The notes beneath the pieces were generated by a model. The model ran no database searches. It was not told the origin of the DNA and was given only the letters and a program-made list of their open reading frames with translations. This document shows positions 1 to 8,084 of a DNA stretch of 64,000 nt, one piece after another; position 1 is the stretch's first letter, and each line of letters starts with the position of its first letter. The stretch comes from Azotobacter salinestris (GTDB lineage Bacteria; Pseudomonadota; Gammaproteobacteria; Pseudomonadales; Pseudomonadaceae), in assembly GCF_009363155.1 (NCBI RefSeq), contig NZ_CP045302.1:1129001-1193000 (forward strand). The letters are read 5' to 3'. The translations under genes and the position numbers were made by a program.

Positions 1-1092
1 CGGCGCGAGACCATGGAGCTGCGCCGCGACCCGATCCGCGCCACCCTCGCCCTGCTCGGCACGGCGTTCCTGATGTTCATCATGGGCTACGGGATCAACA
101 TGGACGTGGAGCACCTGACCTTCGCCGTGCTCGACCACGACCAGACCACCACCAGCCAGAGCTACGCCCTGGACGTATCCGGCTCGCGCTACTTCATCGA
201 GAAGCCGCCGCTGAGCGACTATGACGATCTCGAGCGGCGCATGCGCAGCGGCGAGGTCAGCCTGGCGATCGAGATCCCGCCCAATTTCGCCCGCGACCTC
301 AAGCGCGGCGCCCGGCCGCAGGTGGCCTTCTGGATCGACGGCGCCATGCCGACCCGCGCCGACACCATCCAGGGCTACGTGCAGGGCATCCACGGCAACT
401 TCCTGCAGCGCCTGGCCCGCGAGTCGCCCCAGGCCACCGGCGGCGCCCAGGCCGAGGTCGCCGTGCGCTACCGCTACAATCCCGACGTGCAGAGCCTGCC
501 GGCCATGGTGCCGACGATGATCCCGATCCTCCTGATGATGATCCCGGCGATGCTCACCGCCCTCGGCGTGGTGCGCGAGAAGGAACTGGGCTCGATCACC
601 AACTTCTACGTCACCCCAGTGACCCGCCTGGAATTCCTGCTCGGCAAGCAGTTGCCCTACGTCGGCCTCGGCATGCTCAACTTCGTCATGCTGGCGGCGC
701 TCGCCACCCTGTTCTTCGGCGTGCCGCTCAAGGGCAGCCTGCCGGCCCTGACTATCGGCGCGCTGCTCTACGTGATCTGCTCGACCGGCCTGGGCCTGTT
801 GATATCCTCGATACTGAAGAGCCAGATCGCCGCCATCTTCGGCACCACCATCGCCACCCTGCTGCCGGCCATCCAGTTCTCCGGGCTGTTCCAGCCGGTA
901 TCGGCGATGGAGGGACCGGGCGCGCTGATCGGCCAGCTCTATCCGACCACCCACTTCATCACCATCAGCCGCGGCGTGTTCAACAAGGCCCTGGGCCTGA
1001 CGGACCTCTGGCCCTACTTCATCCCCCTGCTGCTGGCCATTCCGGTGCTGACCCTGATCAGCGTTGCGGGACTGCGCAAACAGGAGAAGTGA
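1..1092 (+). CDS. rbbA: RbbA-type ABC exporter, C-terminal permease part (5' end outside window)
   Basis: The frame is open at the left edge, so this is the C-terminal part of a longer protein. It matches the membrane part of RbbA/YhiH, a protein with two ATPase domains fused to an ABC-2 permease. A first membrane helix is followed by a large periplasmic loop (about residues 40-160), then five or six hydrophobic segments ending at the stop. The motif [10 protein letters not shown] before the second helix is typical of ABC-2 permeases. The next gene begins one base after the stop and encodes the partner permease, as in enterobacterial yhiI-rbbA-yhhJ. The family has been linked to ribosome-associated ATPase activity and to drug or hydrophobic-compound export; the substrate here cannot be read. 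Confidence 0.85.
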   Translation, partial: RRETMELRRDPIRATLALLGTAFLMFIMGYGINMDVEHLTFAVLDHDQTTTSQSYALDVSGSRYFIEKPPLSDYDDLERRMRSGEVSLAIEIPPNFARDLKRGARPQVAFWIDGAMPTRADTIQGYVQGIHGNFLQRLARESPQATGGAQAEVAVRYRYNPDVQSLPAMVPTMIPILLMMIPAMLTALGVVREKELGSITNFYVTPVTRLEFLLGKQLPYVGLGMLNFVMLAALATLFFGVPLKGSLPALTIGALLYVICSTGLGLLISSILKSQIAAIFGTTIATLLPAIQFSGLFQPVSAMEGPGALIGQLYPTTHFITISRGVFNKALGLTDLWPYFIPLLLAIPVLTLISVAGLRKQEK

Positions 1093-1093
1093 C

Positions 1094-2209
1094 GTGCGCA
1101 AGCTCACCAACATCCTGCAGCTCGGCATCAAGGAACTGCGCAGCCTGTACCGCGACCCGGCACTGCTGCTGCTGATCCTCTACTCCTTCACCCTGGGCGT
1201 GTATTCCAGCGCCACCAGTCTGCCGGAATCCCTCTATCGCGCCACCCTGGCGGTGGTCGACGAGGACCGCTCGCAGGCTTCCCACCGCATCGTCGACGCC
1301 TTCCGTGAGCCCTACTTCCTGCCGCCGCAGTACATCGACAGCGCCGCGATGGACAGCGGCATGGACGCCGGGCGCTATACCTTCACCCTGAACATTCCGC
1401 CGAAGTTCCAGCAGGACCTGCTGGCCGGACGCACCCCGACCATCCAGCTCAACGTCGATGCCACCCAGGTCAGCCAGGCCTTCACCGGCGCCGGGCACAT
1501 CCAGCAGATCGTCGACGAAGAGGTCGCCGAGTTCGTCCGGCGCTACCGCAGCGCGGAGATCCCGGCGATCGACGCGGTGGTGCGCATGGAATACAACCCC
1601 AACCTGGTGAGCGCCTGGTTCGGCGCGCTGAACGAGGTGGCCAACCAGATCACCATGCTGGCGATCATCCTCACCGGCGCGGCGCTGATCCGCGAGCGCG
1701 AGCACGGCACCATCGAGCACCTGCTGGCGATGCCGGTCACCCCGTTGGAGATCATGCTGGCCAAGGTCTGGTCCATGGGCGCGGTGGTGCTGGTCGCCTC
1801 GATCCTCTCCCTGCAGCTGGTCGTCCGCCGCTGGCTGGAGGTGCCGCTGCAGGGCTCGATGGCGCTGTTTCTCGCCGCCACCGTGCTGCACCTGTTCGCC
1901 GTCACCTCGATGGGCATCTTCTTCGGCACCCTGGCCCGCTCCATGCCGCAGCTGGGACTGCTGATCATCCTCGCGCTGATACCGCTGCAGATCCTCTCCG
2001 GCGGCCGTACCCCGCTCGAGAGCATGCCCGAGGCGGTGCAGGACATCATGCTGGTCGCCCCCACCACCCACTTCCTCAAGCTGGTCCAGGCCATCTTCTT
2101 CCGCGGCGCGGACCTGGCCATCGTCTGGCCGTCGCTGCTGGCGATCGCCGTGATCGGCGGCCTGTTCTTCGCCGGCGCCCTGGCCCGCCTGCGCAAGTCG
2201 TTGCAATAG
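1094..2209 (+). CDS. yhhJ: YhhJ-like ABC-2 transporter permease
   Basis: A protein of 371 residues starting with GTG one base after the preceding stop; AGGAG lies at 1083-1087. An in-frame ATG at 1064 would overlap the previous gene and is less likely. The protein has one N-terminal helix, a periplasmic domain containing VNVDATQVSQAFTG, the ABC-2 signature ALIREREHGTIEHLL and then several membrane helices. It resembles YhhJ throughout. It should form the permease of the RbbA exporter, with the HlyD-type adaptor expected upstream of the window. Confidence 0.88.
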   Translation: MRKLTNILQLGIKELRSLYRDPALLLLILYSFTLGVYSSATSLPESLYRATLAVVDEDRSQASHRIVDAFREPYFLPPQYIDSAAMDSGMDAGRYTFTLNIPPKFQQDLLAGRTPTIQLNVDATQVSQAFTGAGHIQQIVDEEVAEFVRRYRSAEIPAIDAVVRMEYNPNLVSAWFGALNEVANQITMLAIILTGAALIREREHGTIEHLLAMPVTPLEIMLAKVWSMGAVVLVASILSLQLVVRRWLEVPLQGSMALFLAATVLHLFAVTSMGIFFGTLARSMPQLGLLIILALIPLQILSGGRTPLESMPEAVQDIMLVAPTTHFLKLVQAIFFRGADLAIVWPSLLAIAVIGGLFFAGALARLRKSLQ

Positions 2210-2255
2210 CGAACAACAGTTTCCCATGGCTGGGACGACGTTCGTGGATAGTTTG

Positions 2256-2317
2256 TAGGGTGGACAACGCCGCAGGCTTGTCCACCATGGTGGATGGCTT
2301 CGGCCATCCACCCTACC
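2256..2317. repeat. Palindromic intergenic repeat, copy 1
   Basis: Two adjacent hairpins are bounded by GTAGGG and CCCTAC: arms GGTGGACAA/TTGTCCACC, then GGTGGATGGC/GCCATCCACC. The same unit type occurs at 9778-9855, 29202-29229 and 31381-31456. Here it sits downstream of yhhJ and could end or stabilise that transcript. Confidence 0.8.
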
Positions 2318-2440
2318 AACTGATCGGCGGCCTGTTCCCACGCCGGCAGGCGGCGCATTCGTGGATAGACTGGAAGCAGGACAGCAACTCCAGCGGGGCT
2401 CGCCGCCCCTTTCGTACGTCACTACCCCGGGTGCATCGTC

Positions 2441-2662
2441 ATGAAGACACGCAACGTCCCCAGCGTTGTCCTCCTGTTGTCCGCCATGCTGCTCGCCGGC
2501 TGCTCCGGCCCGGCCATCGTCACCCTCAAGGACGGGCGCCAGCTCAAGACCACGGATACGCCGGAGTACGACGAAGAAACCGGCTTCTACGAATTCGAGC
2601 GCTACGGCCGGCGGATGCGGGTCAGCGAGGATGCCATCCTGAACATCCGCGATGCGGACTGA
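2441..2662 (+). CDS. Small YgdI/YgdR-type lipoprotein
   Basis: A protein of 73 residues with a lipoprotein signal peptide and lipobox LLAGC (Cys21). The mature part has the short beta-rich SH3-like pattern of the YgdI/YgdR (DUF903) family, with the typical opening IVTLKDGRQLKT followed by a YDEETGFYEFE stretch. The residue after Cys is Ser, which favours outer-membrane sorting. The gene stands alone, and the next gene converges on it six bases away. Function in the family is unknown. Confidence 0.85.
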   Translation: MKTRNVPSVVLLLSAMLLAGCSGPAIVTLKDGRQLKTTDTPEYDEETGFYEFERYGRRMRVSEDAILNIRDAD

Positions 2663-2668
2663 GGCCGT

Positions 2669-2833
2669 TCAGCCGAAGGTGATGTACATCTTGTAGGCCA
2701 CGGTCGAGAGCATGCACAGCCAGCCCAGGGCGATCAGCGCGACGCCCCAGCCCTTCGCCCGGTTGGCGAAGCCGACGCCGAGCAGCAGGAAACCTGCCGC
2801 GATTACGAGCAACATGGTATCGAGCGAGGTCAT
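2669..2833 (-). CDS. Small two-helix membrane protein
   Basis: A peptide of 54 residues when started at the ATG at 2833; an upstream ATG at 2863 adds ten polar residues and is less convincing. It has two hydrophobic helices separated by a short basic loop (ANRAKGWG). It resembles small hypothetical membrane proteins common in pseudomonads. No function can be assigned. Confidence 0.55.
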   Translation of the reverse strand: MTSLDTMLLVIAAGFLLLGVGFANRAKGWGVALIALGWLCMLSTVAYKMYITFG

Positions 2834-3049
2834 GGGATCGTCCTGTTCCGTCGAATGGAGCACCCGGCGGCAGGGCCTGCCGGATGGCTGCAGACTCTAC
2901 CGCCAGCCCTCGGCCGAACCCAAGGAAATTCCTGCCGCGGGCGCAGTCTGAAGACGGCTCGCCACGGCGCTCCGGTTTCCTCGCCGGTTCGCCGCGGCGA
3001 TACTGCCGATGCTGGAAAACTCCAGCGGACCACCAAGGAACCGAAAAAC

Positions 3050-3466
3050 ATGATCGAAGTAAGCGTCTCCGTAAGCATCGCCCGTCCGGCCGAAGAGGTC
3101 TGGTCGATCCTCGGCGGGTTCGACTTCCTGCCGCGCTGGGTCGGACCGATCGCCAGCAGCCGGCTCGAGGACGGCGGTCGCCTGCGCCGCCTGGAGACGG
3201 TCGACGGCGAGGTCATCGTCGAACGCCTGCTGGAGTTCAGCGAAAGCGAGCGGCAGTACAGCTACGCCCTGCTCGAAAGCCCCTTCCCGGTGTCCGAATA
3301 CGTCGGCCAGGTGGCGGTCCGCGAGGATGGTGCCGGCAAGTCGCAGGCGGTCTGGTCCAGCCGCTTCCGCTGCCACGGCGTCGATGGGCTGGAGATCGCC
3401 GCGGACTTCGAGGGCTTCTATCACGCCGCTCTCGAGCGGCTGAAGGCGCTCGTCGAGGAGCGCTAG
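3050..3466 (+). CDS. SRPBCC (polyketide cyclase/START-like) family protein
   Basis: A protein of 138 residues. The start at 3050 gives the usual SRPBCC opening, with IARPAEEVWSILGGF near the N-terminus and a central beta-rich ligand-cavity region ending in a long C-terminal helix (FEGFYHAALERLKALVEE). Upstream extensions in the same frame lack family character. Such proteins bind hydrophobic ligands; no substrate is indicated. The stop lies four bases from the end of the convergent LysR gene. Confidence 0.75.
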   Translation: MIEVSVSVSIARPAEEVWSILGGFDFLPRWVGPIASSRLEDGGRLRRLETVDGEVIVERLLEFSESERQYSYALLESPFPVSEYVGQVAVREDGAGKSQAVWSSRFRCHGVDGLEIAADFEGFYHAALERLKALVEER

Positions 3467-3470
3467 CCGG

Positions 3471-4373
3471 TCACGGGTTCCTCATGAAGGCCTGCAGACG
3501 CGGGACCATGAAGTCGAGGAATGCGCGCACCCGCTGGGGCAGGTGCCGCCCTCCCGGATAGAGGGCGTGGACCTCCTCGCAGTCGTGACCGCTCTCGGCG
3601 AGCACCTCGACCAGCGACCCGGCGGCGATGTCGCGGTCGATGTGGAAATCGGCCAGCCGGGCGATGCCGGCTCCGGCGATGGCCAGGCGGCGCACCGTCT
3701 CGCCGTTGTTGGCCAGGAGACTGCCGCGCACCATGCGGTCGACGATGCGGCCGCCCTGGCGCAGCGGCCAGACCGGGCTGGCGCGGCGGAAGTTGAAACC
3801 CAGGCAGTTGTGCCGGTCGAGATCCTCGATACCGGCCGGCACGCCGTGTCTTTCCAGATAGGCCGGAGCGGCGACCATCCGCCGCCGGGCGACGCCGATC
3901 CTGCGCGCGCGCAGCGTCGAATCGCCCAGCGCGCCGATGCGAAAGGCGATATCGGTGCGCTCCAGATAGAGATCGACGAGATCGTCGGACAGCGACAGAT
4001 CCACCAGGATATCCGGATTGGCCTCCCAGAACGCCGGCAGCAGCGGCTCGATGCCCCATGTGCCGAACCCCACCGAGGCATTCACCCGCACGGTGCCGCG
4101 GGCATGGTGCGCGCCCCTGGCGAGCGCCTGCTCGATGTCGTCCAGCTCGGCGAGCAGCGCCTGGCTGCGCTCGTAGTAGAGGCGGCCCTCGTCGGTCAGC
4201 GCCAGCCGGCGGGTGGAGCGCTCGAACAGGCGCACCCCGAGCCGCTGCTCGATGCGCAGGACCAGCTTGCTGATGGTCGAAGGGCTGGCCAGCAGCTGGC
4301 GAGCGGCCTCGGAAAAGCTGCCGGTCTCCACCACCCGGACGAATACCTGCATCTCGCCGGCCCGGTTGTCCAT
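3471..4373 (-). CDS. LysR-family transcriptional regulator
   Basis: A protein of 300 residues with an N-terminal winged helix-turn-helix (about residues 5-65, including GSFSEAARQLLASPSTISK) and a type-2 periplasmic-binding-like effector domain (about 90-295). It belongs to the CrgA-like branch that often controls a neighbouring oxidoreductase or exporter gene, but its targets are not obvious here. The region upstream (4374-4641) separates it from the CoA-transferase gene on the same strand. Confidence 0.9.
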   Translation of the reverse strand: MDNRAGEMQVFVRVVETGSFSEAARQLLASPSTISKLVLRIEQRLGVRLFERSTRRLALTDEGRLYYERSQALLAELDDIEQALARGAHHARGTVRVNASVGFGTWGIEPLLPAFWEANPDILVDLSLSDDLVDLYLERTDIAFRIGALGDSTLRARRIGVARRRMVAAPAYLERHGVPAGIEDLDRHNCLGFNFRRASPVWPLRQGGRIVDRMVRGSLLANNGETVRRLAIAGAGIARLADFHIDRDIAAGSLVEVLAESGHDCEEVHALYPGGRHLPQRVRAFLDFMVPRLQAFMRNP

Positions 4374-4594
4374 GATGCCTCGCGCTCGACCATCCCCGAA
4401 AGCCGGAACGGTAGCACACGAACAGGAAAGCGGCGGCTACGGCTTTCAAGCAGCGTGCCGGCGATCAGTCTGCAAGGGACATCGCCAGCACGCTGGCGCC
4501 TGCGGATCGAAGCTGTCCTTGCCCACCGAGAGGCAGGACCGTCCCGGCAATCGCCCGCAGATTTCCGCCATGGGTAATTGAATGGGCTGCGGGA

Positions 4595-4624
4595 GCGCCC
4601 TCTCCCGCACACGGGAGAGGGCGC
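4595..4624 (-). terminator. Strong hairpin after CoA-transferase 1
   Basis: A perfect 13-bp inverted repeat (arms begin GCGCCCTCTCCCG) with a CACA loop lies 18 bases after the stop of the gene at 4642-6138. No clear U tract follows on the minus strand, so it may act with Rho or as a stability element. Confidence 0.55.
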
Positions 4625-4641
4625 GCTGCGACGCCTTGGCT

Positions 4642-6138
4642 TCAGCCGGCGGCCAGCATGTGGCCGCGCCGCTCCTGGTTGATATGCCAGGACAGCGCCT
4701 CCTCCAGCACGTGCGGCGTCTGGCCGCCGCGGGCGCAGGCGCGCGCGAAGTAGTCCGCCAGGGCCGCGCGGTACTGCGGATGCACACAGTTGTCGATGAT
4801 CGCCCGGGCCCGCTCGCGCGGTGCCAGGCCGCGCAGGTCGGCCAGCCCCTGCTCGGTGACCAGGATGTCGACGTCATGCTCGGTGTGGTCGACATGGCTG
4901 ACCATCGGCACCACGCTGGAGATGGCCCCGTCCTTGGCGATGGACTTGGTGACGAAGATCGCCAGCTGGGCATTGCGGGCGAAGTCGCCGGAGCCGCCGA
5001 TGCCGTTCATCATCCGCGTGCCGCCGACGTGGGTGGAGTTGACGTTGCCGTAGATGTCGAACTCCAGGGCGGTGTTGATGCCGATGATACCGAGGCGGCG
5101 GGCCACTTCCGGATGGTTGGAGATCTCCTGCGGGCGCAGCACCAGGCGCTCCTTGTAGCGCTCGAAGTCGTCGAACACCTGGGCGCCGCGGGCTGCGGAG
5201 AGAACGATCGAGCTGCCCGAGGCGAAGTCCAGCTTGCCGGCGTCGAACAGCTCGAAGGTGGAGTCCTGCAGCACCTCGGAATACATGCTGAGGTTCTCGA
5301 ACGGCGAGTTGATCAGCCCCGCCATCACCGCATTGGCGATGGAGCCGACCCCCACCTGCAGCGGGCCCAGATTGTGCGGCAGGCGCCCGTTCTCCACCTC
5401 GTTGACGAAGAAGCCGATCAGGTGGTCGGCGATCGCCTGGGTTTCCACATCCGCCGGCAGCACGTTGGACGGCGAGTCGCTGTATTCGCTGATGACGATG
5501 GCGGCGATCTTCGCCGGATCGACCGGAATGGCCGTGCAACCGATGCGCTCGTCCACGCGCATCAGCGGAATCGGCGGGCGCTCCGGGCGCTCCGGCGGCA
5601 CGTAGATGTCGTGCAGGCCTTCCAGGTTGGTGCCGTAGCGCAGGCTGATCTCGACGATCACCTTGTCGGCGAACAGCGCCAGGTTGGCCGAGTTGCCCAC
5701 CGAGGCGGTCGGCACGATATGGCCTTCCTCGGTGATGGCCACGGCCTCGACCACGGTGACGTCCGGCCGCTTGAGCTGATGGCTGCGCATCTGCTCGACG
5801 GTTTCGGAGAGGTGCTGGTCGACGAACATGACCTTGCCGTCGTTGATCGCCTTGCGCAGGGCCGGGTCGGCCTGGAACGGCATGCGCCGGGCCAGCAGGC
5901 CGGATTCGGCCATCAGCTTGTCGAGGCCGTTGCCGATGCTGGCGCCGGTGATCAGGCTGATGCGCAGGGGCTCATGGCTGGCGCGCTCGACCAGCGCGAA
6001 GGGCACGGCCTTGGCGTCGCCGGCGCAGGCGAAGCCGCTCATGCCGACAGTCATGCCATCTTGGATCAGGGAAGCGGCTTCGGCTGCGCTCACGACCTTG
6101 TCGAGCAGGGAAGCCAAGCGGATACGCTCGGAGTGCAT
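4642..6138 (-). CDS. Acetyl-CoA hydrolase / succinyl-CoA:acetate CoA-transferase, copy 1
   Basis: A protein of 498 residues; the ATG at 6138 aligns with the start of the neighbouring paralogue, and the longer frame upstream is not needed. It is a class I CoA-transferase of the Ach1/AarC type, which exchanges CoA between acyl-CoA and acetate or succinate. Family-like features are GMTVGMSGF near the N-terminus, FIDQHLSE-like VDQHLSETVEQ, MYSEVLQD (which contains the expected catalytic Glu) and the glycine-rich GTRMMNGIGGSGDFARN. It is a close paralogue of the gene at 6485-7981, with similar leader sequences. A terminator between them suggests separate transcription. It may recycle CoA or activate acids for the beta-oxidation genes upstream. 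Confidence 0.88.
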   Translation of the reverse strand: MHSERIRLASLLDKVVSAAEAASLIQDGMTVGMSGFACAGDAKAVPFALVERASHEPLRISLITGASIGNGLDKLMAESGLLARRMPFQADPALRKAINDGKVMFVDQHLSETVEQMRSHQLKRPDVTVVEAVAITEEGHIVPTASVGNSANLALFADKVIVEISLRYGTNLEGLHDIYVPPERPERPPIPLMRVDERIGCTAIPVDPAKIAAIVISEYSDSPSNVLPADVETQAIADHLIGFFVNEVENGRLPHNLGPLQVGVGSIANAVMAGLINSPFENLSMYSEVLQDSTFELFDAGKLDFASGSSIVLSAARGAQVFDDFERYKERLVLRPQEISNHPEVARRLGIIGINTALEFDIYGNVNSTHVGGTRMMNGIGGSGDFARNAQLAIFVTKSIAKDGAISSVVPMVSHVDHTEHDVDILVTEQGLADLRGLAPRERARAIIDNCVHPQYRAALADYFARACARGGQTPHVLEEALSWHINQERRGHMLAAG

Positions 6139-6368
6139 GGGGAACCTCAGGATTGTAATTATTAGTAAGAGGAGTGCGGAGTACTGCCACCGTCCCGGGG
6201 GCTTATACAAACTTTCGCCTGCCCTCCCCACTAGACCAAAGCATGAAGGCCCGGCCGACCAGTCAGGAACGCGCCTGCCCGCCCGGTCGCCCACGCCAGG
6301 CTGCGGAAGGCGACGGCGCTGTCATGCATCTTGCAAAGCGGACTGGCGCAACGGCATGGGGCGGGAGA
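6139..6368 (-). promoter_or_regulatory. Probable promoter/leader region of CoA-transferase 1
   Basis: About 230 bases with no credible gene, lying between a terminator (6369-6405) and the CoA-transferase start. The last 40 bases resemble the leader of the second CoA-transferase (gattgtaattatt versus gattgtagttatt), a trace of tandem duplication. I could not define a convincing -35/-10 pair. Confidence 0.4.
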
Positions 6369-6405
6369 TAAAAAAGGCCGGACCGGGAAAACTCCCGATC
6401 CGGCC
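6369..6405 (-). terminator. Rho-independent terminator after CoA-transferase 2
   Basis: A 13-bp stem with one G-T type pair (arms GGCCGGATCGGGA and TCCCGGTCCGGCC on the minus strand) and a short loop is followed by a run of at least six T. It lies about 80 bases after the stop at 6485 and should end the long catabolic transcript before copy 1. Confidence 0.85.
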
Positions 6406-6484
6406 GAGGCACCGGTACCGGCCATGGCTTGGAGGGGTCCACGGGCCGCAGCCGGATCGGTGGTGCGAGGAAGGCCTTGCCCGC

Positions 6485-7981
6485 TCAGCCGGCCTTCAGC
6501 ATGTGGCCGCGCTCCTCCAGGTTGAGGTGCCAGGACAGCGCCTCGCCCAACAGGTGCGGGGTCTGCCCGCCGCGCGCGCAGGCGCGCGCGAAGTAGTCCT
6601 CCAGGGCCGCGCGATACTGCGGATGCACGCACTTGTCGATGATCGCCCGCGCCCGCTCGCGCGGCGCCAGGCCGCGCAGGTCGGCCAGCCCCTGCTCGGT
6701 GACCAGGATGTCGACGTCGTGCTCGGTATGGTCGACGTGGCCGACCATCGGCACCACGCTGGAGATGGCCCCGTCCTTGGCGATCGACTTGGTGACGAAG
6801 ATCGCCAGACGCGCGTTGCGGGTGAAGTCGCCGGAGCCGCCGATGCCGTTCATCATCCGCGTGCCGCCGACGTGGGTGGAGTTGACATTGCCGTAGAGAT
6901 CGAACTCCAGCGCGGTGTTGATGCCGACGATGCCGAGGCGGCGAGCCACTTCAGGATGGTTGGAGATTTCCTGCGGGCGCAGCACCAGGCGGTCGCGGTA
7001 CTTGCCCAGATCGGCGAAAACGCGCCGGCCGCAGTCTTCCGACAGGGTGATCGAGCAGCCGGAGGCGAAGCCGAGCCGGCCGGCGTCGAACAGCGCGAAG
7101 GCCGAATCCTGCAGTACCTCGGAATACAGCGTCAGATCGCTGAACGACGACTCGATCAGGCCGTGCATCACCGCGTTGGCGATGGAGCCGACGCCGACCT
7201 GCAGGGGCCCCAGGTTGCGCGGCAGGCGCCCGCTCGCCACTTCCCGTTCGAAGAAGCCGATCAGGTGGTTGGCGATGGCCTGGGTCTCGTCGTCCGGCGG
7301 CAGCATCGGGTAGGCCGTCTCGGGGGTATCGCAGATGACGATGGCGGCGATTTTCGCCGGATCGATCTCGATGGCCGGCGTACCGATGCGCTCGTCGACC
7401 CGAACCAGGGGAATCGGCTGGCGATCCGGGCGATCTTCCGGGATGTGGATGTCGTGCAGCCCTTCCAGCAGCGGATTGCAGCCGAGGTTGAGCTCGACGA
7501 TCACCTGCCTGGCCATCAGGGCCAGGCTGGCCGAATTGCCCACCGAGGAGGTCGGCACGATATGCCCTTGCTCGGTAATGGCCACCGCCTCGATCACGGC
7601 GATATCCGGTGTCGGGATGTGACCGTCGCGTATCTGCTCGACGACCTCCGACAGATGCTGGTCAATGAACATGACGTCGCCGGCGTTGATGGCCCGGCGC
7701 AGGGCGGGGTCACCCTGGAAGGGCATGCGCCGGGCGAGCAGTCCGGCGTCGGCCATCAGGCCGTCCAGCCCCCTGCCGAGACTGGCGCCGGTGATCAGGT
7801 TGATCCTGAGGGGCGCGCCTCCTGCCCGCTCGACCAGCGCCAGGGGAATGGCCTTGGCGTCGCCCGCCCCGCCGAAGCCGCTCATGCCGACGGTCATGCC
7901 GTCCTCGATCAGGGCCGCCGCCTCGGCCGCGCTCATGATTCGGTCGTGCAGGGAAGTCAGGCGAATACGCTCGGAATACAT
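6485..7981 (-). CDS. Acetyl-CoA hydrolase / succinyl-CoA:acetate CoA-transferase, copy 2
   Basis: A protein of 498 residues, the same length as the downstream paralogue and alike over its whole length, including GMTVGMSGFGGAGD, FIDQHLSEVVEQ, LYSEVLQD and GTRMMNGIGGSGDF. It starts at 7981, 103 bases after the ETF-QO stop, with a GGAGGAT-type region upstream. It therefore looks like the last gene of the beta-oxidation/ETF series, followed by a terminator. Divergence from copy 1 (for example in the region after EGLHDI) suggests different acyl substrates, but this cannot be read from sequence alone. Confidence 0.88.
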   Translation of the reverse strand: MYSERIRLTSLHDRIMSAAEAAALIEDGMTVGMSGFGGAGDAKAIPLALVERAGGAPLRINLITGASLGRGLDGLMADAGLLARRMPFQGDPALRRAINAGDVMFIDQHLSEVVEQIRDGHIPTPDIAVIEAVAITEQGHIVPTSSVGNSASLALMARQVIVELNLGCNPLLEGLHDIHIPEDRPDRQPIPLVRVDERIGTPAIEIDPAKIAAIVICDTPETAYPMLPPDDETQAIANHLIGFFEREVASGRLPRNLGPLQVGVGSIANAVMHGLIESSFSDLTLYSEVLQDSAFALFDAGRLGFASGCSITLSEDCGRRVFADLGKYRDRLVLRPQEISNHPEVARRLGIVGINTALEFDLYGNVNSTHVGGTRMMNGIGGSGDFTRNARLAIFVTKSIAKDGAISSVVPMVGHVDHTEHDVDILVTEQGLADLRGLAPRERARAIIDKCVHPQYRAALEDYFARACARGGQTPHLLGEALSWHLNLEERGHMLKAG

Positions 7982-8084
7982 GGGAAACCTCGGAGGATTG
8001 TAGTTATTCGAAGGAGGATATCGGCCGTACCGGATCCGCCCCGGACGGCCTTGTGGAAACGATCATGCAAGCCGGTGACGCGTC

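Noticed and set aside
1058-2422. Minus-strand frame of 454 codons opposite yhhJ
   Set aside because: It is rich in Gln, His, Arg and Gly, as expected from the antisense of a GC-rich gene, has no domain, and yhhJ itself is certain.
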